Positions 25,587-34,385 of a stretch of 39,979 nt of DNA are shown here, piece by piece. The position numbers and the translations under genes were made by a program. How positions within the stretch are numbered: the stretch's first letter is position 1; every line of letters starts with the position of its first letter. The DNA is from Oligoflexus sp. Its GTDB lineage: Bacteria; Bdellovibrionota_B; Oligoflexia; Oligoflexales; Oligoflexaceae. The notes beneath the pieces are model-generated. The model saw nothing but the letters and a program-made list of their open reading frames with translations. It had not been told where the DNA came from and did no database searches. The stretch spans positions 1 through 39,979 of the forward strand of contig NZ_DASTAT010000057.1 in assembly GCF_035712445.1 (NCBI RefSeq). Direction: 5' to 3'.

Positions 25587-25735
25587 CACCTCTTTGACGT
25601 GGTATCGCTCAGGAAGCTACACAAGAGAAGAGCTGCATTTTACCTTGATCTGGCCTAAAAAGATAAACGCTTGTCAGCGGGAAGTTTCCGTGGTTATTTA
25701 ACGCCAACTTACACCGTATGCGAGTCATTCTTAGC

Positions 25736-25743
25736 AAGAGGAG
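25736..25743 (+). promoter_or_regulatory. Ribosome-binding site that fixes an ATT start for hexR
   Basis: AAGAGGAG ends 6 bases before ATT at 25750. An in-frame TAG lies just upstream (25731-25734 region), so no ATG, GTG or TTG is available before the conserved N-terminus. Confidence 0.7.
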
Positions 25744-25749
25744 TCTGCC

Positions 25750-26610
25750 ATTAACATTCTGCAGAAAATCCAAAAGACGAGACCATTTTTGAGTAAGTCT
25801 GAGCTTAAGGTTGCAGATGTGGTGTTAGCTGATCCGAATGCAACCATCCGTTCCAGCATCGCGGCCCTGGCCCGAACGGCTGATGTCAGCGAGCCGACGG
25901 TGAACCGCTTTTGCCGCAGTCTGGATTGCACCGGGTTTCCTGATTTTAAACTGCGCGTGGCCCAAAGCCTGGCCAACGGCACCCCTTATGTGAATTCGAA
26001 CGTTGAAGCCAACGATTCGGTTCGCGATTTCTCCGTGAAGATTTTCGAGATGACGATGGCTGCCCTCGAAGATGCCAAGAGCAATCTCGATTACGACACG
26101 CTTGGACGCGCCATCGACGCCCTCGCTGGTGCCCGCAAGATTGAATTCTATGGACTCGGTGCTTCGGCTTCGGTCGCCCTCGACGCCCAGCACAAATTTT
26201 TTCGCCTGAATACTCCCGTGGTTGCCTATACCGATGTGATGGTGCAACGCATGTCTGCGGCTTCGGCCGGACGTGGCGATGTCATTGTGATGATCTCTTA
26301 TACCGGCCGTACGATCGCTACCGTTGAAGCCGCCAAACTCGCTCGGGAAGCCGGTGCGACGGTGATCAGCATCACGATGCCCAACTCGCCTTTAGCGCAG
26401 CATAGCAGTATAGTGCTGGCGGTGGAGACCTCCGAGGACACGGACGTCTACACACCGGCCATCTCGCGTTTGGTGCATCTGACCATCATCGACGTGCTGG
26501 CCACAGGCGTGACTTTGAAGCGCGGTCCGGATTTCGTGGAGCATCTGAAGAAGATCAAGAACTCCTTGAAGGCCACGCGTTTCATCAAAGACGAGTCCCG
26601 CACGGAATAA
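25750..26610 (+). CDS. hexR: HexR, RpiR-family regulator of central sugar metabolism
   Basis: A 286-residue regulator with an N-terminal RpiR-type helix-turn-helix (about 1-75, core SSIAALARTADVSEPTVNRF) and a C-terminal SIS sugar-phosphate domain (about 125-265). It matches gammaproteobacterial HexR closely by recall: VSEPTVNRFCRS, GFPDFKL, AQSLANGTPYVN, GLGASASVALDA and ISYTGRT all align. Ser139 and Ser183 correspond to the serines that bind KDPG in Pseudomonas HexR. HexR usually represses zwf, edd-eda, glk and related genes until KDPG accumulates. Alignment to HexR starts at INILQKIQ, so translation should begin at ATT (25750), with AAGAGGAG 6 bases upstream; the next candidate, TTG at 25789, lacks a site and cuts the conserved helix. 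It heads the maltodextrin import operon. Confidence 0.93.
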   Translation: MNILQKIQKTRPFLSKSELKVADVVLADPNATIRSSIAALARTADVSEPTVNRFCRSLDCTGFPDFKLRVAQSLANGTPYVNSNVEANDSVRDFSVKIFEMTMAALEDAKSNLDYDTLGRAIDALAGARKIEFYGLGASASVALDAQHKFFRLNTPVVAYTDVMVQRMSAASAGRGDVIVMISYTGRTIATVEAAKLAREAGATVISITMPNSPLAQHSSIVLAVETSEDTDVYTPAISRLVHLTIIDVLATGVTLKRGPDFVEHLKKIKNSLKATRFIKDESRTE

Positions 26611-26627
26611 CAATCGTGTGGTGAAAA

Positions 26628-26669
26628 TTTGCTGAGAGCGTGACTTTAACTGGACACCTTGTCAGCAAA
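26628..26669. promoter_or_regulatory. Inverted repeat between hexR and the ABC ATPase gene
   Basis: TTTGCTGA at 26628-26635 and TCAGCAAA at 26662-26669 are perfect 8-base arms 26 bases apart. The element fills most of the 92-base gap and ends 33 bases before the GTG. It could be an operator for a second promoter or an mRNA stem that sets the ratio of HexR to transporter. Confidence 0.5.
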
Positions 26670-26702
26670 ATGTTGTTTGTGTGGGATCAAGGGGGAGCTA
26701 TT

Positions 26703-27833
26703 GTGCAAACACAACTTAAAATTACCAATCTGAGCAAACTCTACGACAACAAAGTCCGGGTTCTGAACAACATCAACCTGGAAGTCAAAGAGCGGGAATT
26801 TTTGGTTCTGGTCGGCCCATCGGGTTGTGGCAAGTCCACGCTCCTTCGGACGATTGCAGGGCTTGAAGAGGCCACGCAGGGCGAAATTGAGATCGCGGGC
26901 CGCGAGGTCACCGAACTGCAGCCGCGTGATCGCGATATCGCGATGGTGTTCCAGGATTACGCTCTTTATCCCCACATGACCGTGCGCGAAAACCTGGCCT
27001 TCGGTCTGAAGATGAGAAAAACTCCGAAAGACCAGATCGAACAGGAAATCGAGCGCGCCGCGCGCATCCTGAAAATCGAAAGCTACCTGGATCGCCGCCC
27101 TTCGCAGCTGTCCGGTGGACAGCGCCAGCGTGTGGCCATCGGCCGTGCGATCGTGCGTCGCGCCAAACTCTTTCTCTTCGACGAGCCTTTGTCCAACCTG
27201 GATGCAAAACTCCGTTCGCAGACCCGCATCGAACTCGCGGATCTGCACCAGAAAATCGGCGCTACATCCGTTTACGTGACTCACGATCAGGTCGAAGCCA
27301 TGACCCTGGCCGATCGCATCGTGGTGCTGAACGGCGGCGATATCCAGCAGATGGGCGCTCCGCTCGAACTCTATCATAAACCAGCCAACAAGTTCGTGGC
27401 CTCCTTCATCGGCAGTCCGACCATCAATCTTCTGGACGGAACGCTGAGTTTTGCAGGCGGCAAACGCACCTTTACCTCGGGCGCGCTCAGCTTCGACCTG
27501 AGTGATGCCCCCTGTCCCAAGGATCCTGGTCCTTATACCCTCGGTCTGCGTCCCGAGGCGATCAAGGTCCTCGCCCGAACAGGTCGTGAGGCCAGCGGTA
27601 CGGTCGACCTTACTGTGGAAATGATCCTGCGCGAACCGCACGGTCATGAGGTTCACATGGTCGGTGAAGCCTCGGGTCACCAGCTGATTATCCGCAGCGC
27701 CAACCCGCAAAGGCTGGAAATCATCAGCCAGGCCAAGCGCGGAGACAAACTGCCCTGCACCTTGGATCGCCATGCCCTGCATTGGTTCGCAGCCGATGAA
27801 CTGGGACGACGCGTGGAGCCCGTGGCCCCCTGA
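26703..27833 (+). CDS. malK: Maltodextrin-type ABC importer, ATP-binding subunit (MalK/MsmK/UgpC family)
   Basis: A 376-residue ATPase. Walker [10 protein letters not shown] (38-46, Lys44), Q-loop Gln84 in [12 protein letters not shown], signature LSGGQRQR (136-143), Walker B LFLFDEP with Asp160 and catalytic Glu161, and switch His194 in [14 protein letters not shown] are all intact. The C-terminal 130 residues form the TOBE/regulatory domain of the CUT1 sugar subfamily, which includes the conserved LRPE segment. GTG at 26703 is chosen because GGGGGAG lies 5 bases before it; the upstream in-frame starts have no site. It would power uptake through the permeases at 31361 and 32662. Some MalK-family ATPases serve several importers. 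The symbol rests on the operon context. Confidence 0.93.
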   Translation: MQTQLKITNLSKLYDNKVRVLNNINLEVKEREFLVLVGPSGCGKSTLLRTIAGLEEATQGEIEIAGREVTELQPRDRDIAMVFQDYALYPHMTVRENLAFGLKMRKTPKDQIEQEIERAARILKIESYLDRRPSQLSGGQRQRVAIGRAIVRRAKLFLFDEPLSNLDAKLRSQTRIELADLHQKIGATSVYVTHDQVEAMTLADRIVVLNGGDIQQMGAPLELYHKPANKFVASFIGSPTINLLDGTLSFAGGKRTFTSGALSFDLSDAPCPKDPGPYTLGLRPEAIKVLARTGREASGTVDLTVEMILREPHGHEVHMVGEASGHQLIIRSANPQRLEIISQAKRGDKLPCTLDRHALHWFAADELGRRVEPVAP

Positions 27834-27880
27834 GGGGATGCTTCGTTCTTCATCAAAACTGACAATCCAAGAGGATATTC

Positions 27881-30073
27881 ATGCTTCGCTTGACGCTTGC
27901 TCGTGATCATTTGCTCTGCGGCTACGGAACCAATCTGGATCCCAGCGCCGACCTGAAATTCTCGGGTGAATCGACCGCCGGAGCACGCCCCAGCATATTC
28001 TTCGGTCCGAAGCGCGATGCGCTGCACCTGATTACCAAACGTCTGCATGCCGCCCTTGTCGTGCGGCCTAAAACCCTTCAGGATATGCAGCCGCGCCTGC
28101 ATGTTCTGGCCTTTCCAGGTGGCGATCCAGAAGTCACCAGGATCTGGCAGGAGCAGGCTGAGGGCCTCGGTCAGCAGATTCGTCCCAAAGTTATGGTGAG
28201 CGAATGGCAGCAGGCATCGAGTCTTTTGGAGCATGATGCGGATATTTATCAGCAGGAATTTAAAAGTACCGGTGACCTTTCCCTGACCCTTCGCATCCAG
28301 GCCTGCGTATCCGGTGATGCCCTGCGCGAATCGTGGCAGCTTTCCGGATTGAATCCTCAGCACTATGAAGCTTACCTGATCTACTGGCTCGAATCGGAAA
28401 TCGGCGCCGGTCATCAGATGCAGTCGACTCTTTTTTACGAGCCGGCCTGCGCCCTTGCCTCGTACCGCGGACCTGTCTGCTTTTCGCTGCAGGCCTTCCA
28501 GGGTGACAAAACTCTGCCCACAGCCTTTGCCGAGTGCGGCACATGGCAGCATCAAGCACGTACAGCGAGGCGTTTCGCTGACGTCCTGCGCAGTATCTGG
28601 ACCCGCGATGAACTGGTGGGCATGTCTTATGCAGGAGTCCAGAAAAGTGCTTCCTCGTGGCTGCCACTGGAACCCAATTCCCTGGCCGCTTTGGGACGCA
28701 CCGATGGCATCATCGCCTGGCATGCACCCCTGGACGGGACTTTTGAATTGCGTTTCCGCTTAACAAAGAATTTGGACCAGCTGCTGGAGCCGATGGCTCC
28801 ACTCGAAGGCACGCTGCGTTCGGTGCGGGAAAGCGATCAAAAATGGTTGCGCGGCTTGAAGCAGGCGCCTTCTTTTGTACCCGCTCCGCAGCAGAAGCAA
28901 TATCAACGCACGCTTCTGACCCTGAAGCAGATGCAGGATCCGACCGGCGGCATCATCGCGGCTCCTGAATTCCATTATGATCTGACTCACTGCGGAGGCT
29001 ATGCCTACTGCTGGGGTCGGGATGCTGGATTCATTTCCTATGCGATGGATATCTGCGGGATGTACGAAGAGTCCGCGCATTTCTATCGCTACATGCAAAA
29101 ATGCCAAAGCGCCGACGGCAGCTTTCTGCATCGGCATGATATGGACGGCAACCTCGGTTCGAGCTGGGGGCTTTTGCAGCCCGATGAAACCGCGAGCGTC
29201 GTCTTTGGACTTTGGCAGCATGTGAAGCTGGCGGAAAATAAAGCGCTGGCCGAAGAATTGAAAACGATGGTTGAGAAAGCCGCCGATTGGATGACGCGAA
29301 GCCGCCATCCTTTGGATCCCGAGCTGCCGATTCCGGGCTTTGACCTTTGGGAAGAGCGCGAAGGCGTCCATTATTATAGCGTCGCGGCCCTGGCTGCCGG
29401 TCTGAAGGCGGCCATTGATCTTTATTCCTATATGAAGTGGACCGTTCCCGCCGCGTGGGAAACCCGGGCCAAGGAACTCATCACACTCTGCAACTCCGAA
29501 CGCTTTGTGAAGAAGGATCGCTTCGCGCGCACCCTTCTGCGCCGCGTTTCGCCTTATCAAAGAAGCGCGATTGAAAATCAGGGCGAGTCCCTGCGCATGC
29601 ATCGTTCGGCAGCAGGCCGGCCGATCTATTCTTTGGAGCAGGATTACGTCGTGGATATTTCGCAGGTCGCTGCGGTTTATCCATATGAAGTCCTGGATCT
29701 CAAAAAACATCGCGCGGCCTACAATGATCTGCTCGATGCCGTCATGCAAAGGCTGTGGCGCGCCGAGGCGGGTGGCCTGGGTCGTTACGAGGCGGATCAT
29801 TATCGCGATGGCAATGCCTGGATCCTGACCACGATCTGGCTGGCCTTGGCCGCCGCGTACAAACATGATGATGAAAGTGGACCTAAGGAAAAACAATGGC
29901 AGGCGGCGAAAACTGCCTGGCAATGGACTCTGCAGCACGTACCTGCAGAGGGTCAATTGCCGGAGCAGGTGGATCCGAAAACCGGTCGCCCATCCTGGGT
30001 GATGCCTCTGACCTGGTCGCATGCCATGTTTGCTCTGGCTATACAACAACTTCCGAAAGAGGTGTACTCATGA
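27881..30073 (+). CDS. Intracellular GH15 glucoamylase / glucodextranase-like enzyme
   Basis: A 730-residue enzyme without a signal peptide, so cytoplasmic. Residues 1-300 form the beta-sandwich N domain of prokaryotic glucoamylases; about 330-730 form the (alpha/alpha)6 catalytic barrel, with CWGRDAGF, then FDLWEEREGVHYYS holding the likely general acid (Glu491/Glu492), and LPEQVD with Glu695 as the likely general base. GH15 enzymes invert configuration and release beta-D-glucose from the non-reducing ends of maltodextrins. It sits between the importer's ATPase and binding protein genes, and its stop overlaps the next start (ATGA), so it is expressed with the importer and would supply glucose to Glk. 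AGAGGA precedes the ATG. Confidence 0.92.
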   Translation: MLRLTLARDHLLCGYGTNLDPSADLKFSGESTAGARPSIFFGPKRDALHLITKRLHAALVVRPKTLQDMQPRLHVLAFPGGDPEVTRIWQEQAEGLGQQIRPKVMVSEWQQASSLLEHDADIYQQEFKSTGDLSLTLRIQACVSGDALRESWQLSGLNPQHYEAYLIYWLESEIGAGHQMQSTLFYEPACALASYRGPVCFSLQAFQGDKTLPTAFAECGTWQHQARTARRFADVLRSIWTRDELVGMSYAGVQKSASSWLPLEPNSLAALGRTDGIIAWHAPLDGTFELRFRLTKNLDQLLEPMAPLEGTLRSVRESDQKWLRGLKQAPSFVPAPQQKQYQRTLLTLKQMQDPTGGIIAAPEFHYDLTHCGGYAYCWGRDAGFISYAMDICGMYEESAHFYRYMQKCQSADGSFLHRHDMDGNLGSSWGLLQPDETASVVFGLWQHVKLAENKALAEELKTMVEKAADWMTRSRHPLDPELPIPGFDLWEEREGVHYYSVAALAAGLKAAIDLYSYMKWTVPAAWETRAKELITLCNSERFVKKDRFARTLLRRVSPYQRSAIENQGESLRMHRSAAGRPIYSLEQDYVVDISQVAAVYPYEVLDLKKHRAAYNDLLDAVMQRLWRAEAGGLGRYEADHYRDGNAWILTTIWLALAAAYKHDDESGPKEKQWQAAKTAWQWTLQHVPAEGQLPEQVDPKTGRPSWVMPLTWSHAMFALAIQQLPKEVYS

Positions 30074-31332
30074 AGCGGACTCTCATTCCTAGCGCCCTCG
30101 CCTTCTTCGCCCTGTCAGCCGGCGCCCAAGCGGCTCCTGTGAAGCTGAATTTCTGGGAGCAGAGCCCTCCCGATACAGCGGCTGAAATCGACAAGTGGAT
30201 TGCCGTGTTTCAAAAAGCCAACCCTGATATCCAGGTCGTGCGCCAGCATTATGAAAACGAAGAACTGCGCACCAAGTTTCTGCGTTCGTCCGTAACGGGT
30301 GACGGTGCGGATATCGTCTTTGGACCGAACGACATCGCCGGCGTGTTCGCCACTGCGGGTGTGATTCAGCCTGTCGACGGCATGGTTGATGAAAAGCTTT
30401 TCGCTCCCAAGACCCTGGACATGGTTCGTCTGGAAGGCAAGACCTGGGGCGTGCCTTTGAACGAAGGCAACCACCTGATCCTTTATTATAACAAAGACCT
30501 CGTGAAGAATGCCCCTGCCGATACCAAAGACCTGATCGCCCAGGCCAAGGCCTTCACCAACGAAAAGCAAAACAAGTACGGCCTCGCCTTCTTCCAATCG
30601 GAACCTTTCTGGTTCGCCAGCTTCTTCCACGGTTTCGGCGGCCATGCTTTGAAAGTGAACGGCAAGGACGTGAAAGTTACGATCGACACGCCTGAAATGC
30701 AGAAAGCCCTGCAGTTCCTGGTTGATCTGAAAGACAAGGAAAAGATCCTTCCCAAGGAATGTAACTACGACTGTGCGAAGTCCATGTTCCTCGGCGGCAA
30801 TGCCCTCTTCCACATCAACGGTGACTGGGAACTCTCGACCTATACCGAGAAACTCGGGAACAAGCTCGGCATCGCGCCTCTGCCCGTCATCACAGAAACC
30901 GGCAAGCCCATGGCTCCTATGCTCGGCGGCCTCTTCCTCTACGTGAACGCCAGCACCAAGGACAAAAAACTCGCAGCGACCAAAAAATTCCTGCAGTACC
31001 TGACCAGCAAGCAGGTGCAGCAGCGCGTGGCTTCCAAACTGAACAAGATTCCTGCCACCATCGAAGCCCGTGGCGACGCCAGCGTGAAAACCAACGCGGT
31101 TCTGAATGCTTCGGCCCAAGCCGCAGCGAACGCTTACCCCATGCCACCCCAAGTGGAAATGCGTGCAGCCTGGGACGGCATGCGCATCATGGTTCAGCGC
31201 GCTCTGTCGGGCAAGGAAACCGTGGCTCAGGCTGTGAAGACGGGACAAAAAGCAGCGGATGAAGCTTTGAAAGGCATTCAGGCCGAGCCCGCGAAAAAGT
31301 CTGAGAATGCATCGTCCGCCAAGGCTGGCTGA
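30070..31332 (+). CDS. malE: Periplasmic maltodextrin-type binding protein of the ABC importer
   Basis: A 420-residue family 1 solute-binding protein. The signal peptide MKRTLIPSALAFFALSAGAQA is cut before APVKLNFWEQ. Landmarks are KWIAVFQKANPDIQV, the GDGADIVFGPND ligand-site segment, GVPLNEGNHLILYYNKDL at the hinge, AALPV-like IAPLPVITETGKP and a closing helical lobe. Cys pair ECNYDCAKS may form a disulfide. The ATG overlaps the glucoamylase stop by 4 bases, and GAGGTG lies before it, so translation is coupled. The ligand is inferred as maltose or longer maltodextrins from the amylase and GH15 context. The C-terminal Lys/Ala/Ser-rich tail of about 20 residues is extra and probably disordered. 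Confidence 0.93.
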   Translation: MKRTLIPSALAFFALSAGAQAAPVKLNFWEQSPPDTAAEIDKWIAVFQKANPDIQVVRQHYENEELRTKFLRSSVTGDGADIVFGPNDIAGVFATAGVIQPVDGMVDEKLFAPKTLDMVRLEGKTWGVPLNEGNHLILYYNKDLVKNAPADTKDLIAQAKAFTNEKQNKYGLAFFQSEPFWFASFFHGFGGHALKVNGKDVKVTIDTPEMQKALQFLVDLKDKEKILPKECNYDCAKSMFLGGNALFHINGDWELSTYTEKLGNKLGIAPLPVITETGKPMAPMLGGLFLYVNASTKDKKLAATKKFLQYLTSKQVQQRVASKLNKIPATIEARGDASVKTNAVLNASAQAAANAYPMPPQVEMRAAWDGMRIMVQRALSGKETVAQAVKTGQKAADEALKGIQAEPAKKSENASSAKAG

Positions 31333-31360
31333 AGACGGCTGAGAAGCAGGGGGAAACAGA

Positions 31361-32659
31361 ATGAACTTATCAATGATGCCTGCAATCCTGGAGCTACTCA
31401 AGCTCGGCACGATCCTGCTGCTCCTTCTGGGGGCCGCGTTCGGATACATGCTGATCAACTACAAGGTGTGGAGCTATAAGCTCTATCTGCCGATCAAAAT
31501 CCTGTTCGGCTTCAGCCTTGGGGTTTTCTTCAAAGCCGCAGGCGCCTCATGGATGACGGCGGCCTTTGCCACCGTGCTGCCCATTCTGATCGCCCTCTAC
31601 TTCAAGTATCGCCTGAAGGGCCGCTACGTGGCCGCCTCCTACTTTCTGGCTCCGGCGGCCGTAGGTATCGCCCTTCTTTTCCTTTACCCCTTGCTCTATG
31701 AATTCTATCTTTCGTTTCATGATCTGAGTCTGAAAACTTTTGCCGACTGGATTCAAAAAGGCGAGGCCCCGCTCGCCGGGACCTTCGGCCTCGATAATTA
31801 CTTTGAAGTCTTCCGGGACCGCGCCACAGGTCAATCCTTTGTCGTGGTGCTCGGTCGCACCATCCTTTGGACTCTTGTGAACGTGGTCTTCCACGTCGGT
31901 CTTGGTCTCGGCCTTGCGCTTTGCCTCAACACTCCCGGCATGCGCGGCATGGGCCTTTACCGCACGATTCTGACTCTTCCCTGGGTGATTCCGCAGGTGA
32001 TCGCGGTTCTGGTCTGGCGGTCTGATTTCAATGAGAGCGTCGGCTTTATCAACCAGTTCATCAATGTGACCAATCAGCTGATTTCCTTTGAAATCGCCGG
32101 CAAACTCTATGAGCCTTTGACCTGGATCGGCTTTACCACGCGCAGCTGGTTTACCGATCCCTCGGCGCTCTTCGCCGCGGCTTGTATTGTAAACATCTGG
32201 CTCGGTATTCCGTTTATGATGATCAACTCCTTGGGAGCGCTGCAGTCGATTCCCAAGAGTGTTTATGAAGCGGCGGAAATTGATGGGGCTGGGACTCTGT
32301 CCCGCTTCCGTCATATCACGATGCCTCTTTTGAAGCCTGTCCTTGTCCCCGCCTCGCTTTTGGGCGCGATCTGGACATTCAACAATTTGAACGTGATTTA
32401 TCTGATGACCGACGGCGGGCGCTATGAAGGGGCTGATATTCTTGTGACTGACCTCTTCAAGCAGAGCTTCACCTATTACCGTTATGGTTTCGCCGCGGCC
32501 TATTCGTTCGTTATCTTTGCCATCCTCTGTATCCTGACCTGGCTCCAACTCAAGATGACCAGTGACAAGAAACCCGAGGACGCCAAACCCCGCACGAAGC
32601 TGAAGGAAAAAGATGATTCTTTGGTTCCGGGCACCAATTTTAGCTCTTCGAGGGTTTAA
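31361..32659 (+). CDS. malF: ABC importer permease (MalF-like)
   Basis: A 432-residue inner-membrane permease. Two to three extra N-terminal membrane segments (about 8-85) precede the conserved core, as in MalF, although the large periplasmic loop of E. coli MalF is shorter here. The core ends with the EAA coupling loop at 303-320 (EAAEIDGAGTLSRFRHITMP), which docks into the ATPase, and a final YLMTDGG segment typical of sugar permeases. The last 35 residues are charged and cytosolic. GGGGG lies 7 bases before the ATG, 28 bases past the binding-protein gene. It pairs with the MalG-like subunit that starts 2 bases downstream. Confidence 0.93.
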   Translation: MNLSMMPAILELLKLGTILLLLLGAAFGYMLINYKVWSYKLYLPIKILFGFSLGVFFKAAGASWMTAAFATVLPILIALYFKYRLKGRYVAASYFLAPAAVGIALLFLYPLLYEFYLSFHDLSLKTFADWIQKGEAPLAGTFGLDNYFEVFRDRATGQSFVVVLGRTILWTLVNVVFHVGLGLGLALCLNTPGMRGMGLYRTILTLPWVIPQVIAVLVWRSDFNESVGFINQFINVTNQLISFEIAGKLYEPLTWIGFTTRSWFTDPSALFAAACIVNIWLGIPFMMINSLGALQSIPKSVYEAAEIDGAGTLSRFRHITMPLLKPVLVPASLLGAIWTFNNLNVIYLMTDGGRYEGADILVTDLFKQSFTYYRYGFAAAYSFVIFAILCILTWLQLKMTSDKKPEDAKPRTKLKEKDDSLVPGTNFSSSRV

Positions 32660-32661
32660 TC

Positions 32662-33699
32662 ATGAGCCGTATCGCCACCAGTTCTGTTCCTAAACTGGCC
32701 CTTGTGCATGCGATTCTCCTGATCGCCTGCGCGATTTCCACCTTTCCGATCTTCCGGGTGGTGGCCATTTCCTTCCGCAATACCGATACGGTCGCTTCTT
32801 CGGCGCATCAAAGCTTTCCTCCGCGCGGGGAAGCGACGGCCGGTGACTATGTGAAGTTCATCACCGATGCGATTTTGCCTAAGGATTTGATCGACGCGAT
32901 TCGTTCCCCCAAGACCGAAAAACCTGCGGAGACTGTAGCGCCTGCTGAAAGTGCAGCGCCCGCAGCGGCGGATGATCCCTTTGCTGAACTCGATGAAGCG
33001 TCAGCTCAGGTCGGTGAACGCGCCTGGTACTCGAACTATACCGATCTATTCACGCGTTATCTCTTCCTACAGTGGATCTATAACAGCTTGATCATTTCGA
33101 TCTCGGCGTCTTTGATCGGGGTGTTCCTGGCGGCGACCGCGGCCTATGCGTTTGCGCGCTTTGATTTCCCGGGGAAGCGTTTTGCGTCCGGCTTTATGTT
33201 CATGACGCAGATGATTCCTGGGCCTCTTATGATCATTCCTGTTTACCTCGTGATCAAGAGTCTTAACCTCGGCAATACTTACGCCGGCCTCGTCATCGCG
33301 ATGTCGGTGACGACTCTGCCTTTCTCGATCATGGTTTTGAAAGGATATTTCGAAACAGTGCCGAAGAGCTTGGAAGAAGCCGCACGCGTGGACGGCTGCA
33401 CGGCGGCTTCCGCCTTCTTCCGTATCCTCTTGCCTCTCTCGACACCGGCCCTGGCGATCGCATTCCTTTTCGCCTTCACCTATGCCTGGAGTGAATTCCT
33501 GCTCGCATCGACCCTGATTGATGACGTGGCCCTGCGTCCTTGGACTCTGGGACTGATGGAATTCAGCGGCAGCTACGATGCCCGCTGGGGTCTTTTCGCG
33601 GCTGGTTCGGTGGTGATTGCGCTTCCGAGTATGGCGCTCTTCCTTTACTCCTCCAAGTATGTGGTTTCCGGTCTGACCGTGGGCTCGGTGAAGGGTTAA
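32662..33699 (+). CDS. malG: ABC importer permease (MalG-like) with a Pro/Ala-rich periplasmic insert
   Basis: A 345-residue permease, about 50 longer than E. coli MalG (296). TM1 (about 12-35) is followed by an unusual external segment: residues 80-120 are Ala/Pro/Glu-rich and low in complexity (KPAETVAPAESAAPAAADDP). TM2 then begins at LFLQWIYNSLII. The rest is standard: AAYAFARFDFPGKR, MTQMIPGPLMIIPVYLV, the EAA loop at 239-257 (EEAARVDGCTAASAFFRILLP) and a last helix. The insert would lie in the periplasm near the binding-protein dock; its effect is unknown. GAGGG lies before the ATG. A strong terminator 33 bases after the stop closes the operon. Confidence 0.92.
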   Translation: MSRIATSSVPKLALVHAILLIACAISTFPIFRVVAISFRNTDTVASSAHQSFPPRGEATAGDYVKFITDAILPKDLIDAIRSPKTEKPAETVAPAESAAPAAADDPFAELDEASAQVGERAWYSNYTDLFTRYLFLQWIYNSLIISISASLIGVFLAATAAYAFARFDFPGKRFASGFMFMTQMIPGPLMIIPVYLVIKSLNLGNTYAGLVIAMSVTTLPFSIMVLKGYFETVPKSLEEAARVDGCTAASAFFRILLPLSTPALAIAFLFAFTYAWSEFLLASTLIDDVALRPWTLGLMEFSGSYDARWGLFAAGSVVIALPSMALFLYSSKYVVSGLTVGSVKG

Positions 33700-33731
33700 G
33701 GCCTTACATCAAGAACACTACTTACGCGCGG

Positions 33732-33767
33732 CTTATCCATAAGCAAAAATTATGGATAAGTCTTTTT
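33732..33767 (+). terminator. Rho-independent terminator of the hexR-maltodextrin operon
   Basis: CTTATCCATAA / TTATGGATAAG, 11-bp perfect stem with a 7-base loop, followed by TCTTTTTC, 33 bases after the malG-like stop. Confidence 0.93.
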
Positions 33768-33809
33768 CATTTCATGAGTTTGTGATTCTTTCATTGTCAC
33801 ATCGACACT

Positions 33810-34088
33810 GTGCTTCAGATCTCCATCCAGCTGATGAAGCCGCTGCAGGCCGCGGCCGATGCCACCAAGGTGGGCAGCACAGTGATGGATGAAATCACCT
33901 TGAAGGTCATGGTCTACCATGAACTCGGCCACTGCCTGCACGATTTTTCAGGCCACACCAGTGGCAAAGGCGCGGCGGTGATGAACGCCTACCTGCAGCC
34001 AGCCCGTTACTTCGATCCTGAAGCTTTGCTTATGGATCACTTTCAGATGCTGAAGAAAATGCGGGACAATCCCTCCTTCCGCCCTTAA
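33810..34088 (+). pseudogene. C-terminal remnant of a zinc metalloprotease-like (zincin) gene
   Basis: The readable 92 residues contain YHELGHCLHDFSGH, an HExxH zinc-binding motif with a third histidine, followed by a VMNAYL segment resembling the MNP(Y/I) turn after the zinc site in small secreted metalloproteases I recall from Bdellovibrionota and Bacteroidetes. Such proteins normally have 100 or more residues and a signal peptide before the motif; here only about 40 residues precede it, no ribosome-binding site precedes the GTG at 33810 or the ATG at 33834, and the frame closes with a TGA just upstream. The 5' end has probably been lost at the junction after the maltodextrin operon. A terminator survives at 34105. 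Confidence 0.5.
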
Positions 34089-34104
34089 TACAAAGATGAA
34101 AGAA

Positions 34105-34158
34105 GGCACCGCGCGCGAAGCCTTACGGCTTTGCTGCTCAAGGTGCCTTTCTTAATTT
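34105..34158 (+). terminator. Terminator after the zincin remnant
   Basis: GGCACC / GGTGCC closing stem with an inner hairpin AAGCC-TTAC-GGCTT, then TTTCTTAATTTT. The A-rich left flank would let it act on both strands. Confidence 0.7.
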
Positions 34159-34385
34159 TGACTTGCTCCCGGAAACCGTGAACTCCGCTCGCACCCTTTG
34201 TTAGAATGCTGCCACTTCAGATCCATAAATTTTCGCGTGACAAAGACGACCTGGATTGTTTTAATTGAGCAAAGTTTAAATGGAATGTTCCTGTCTGATG
34301 CGAACCGCAAGCCCAACCGCTGCAGGTTTTTATCCAGGATCTTTGCCGAAGGTCGGTTTCGCACCCCGTAAAAGGAGTCGTTGCG

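Noticed and set aside
25789..26610. TTG at 25789 as the hexR start
   Set aside because: There is no ribosome-binding site before it and it would remove the conserved first helix that aligns with other HexR proteins.
26646..31458. Several long minus-strand open frames opposite the ABC ATPase, glucoamylase and binding-protein genes
   Set aside because: Same antisense effect. Each mirrors a well-identified gene and shows no family features or start signals.
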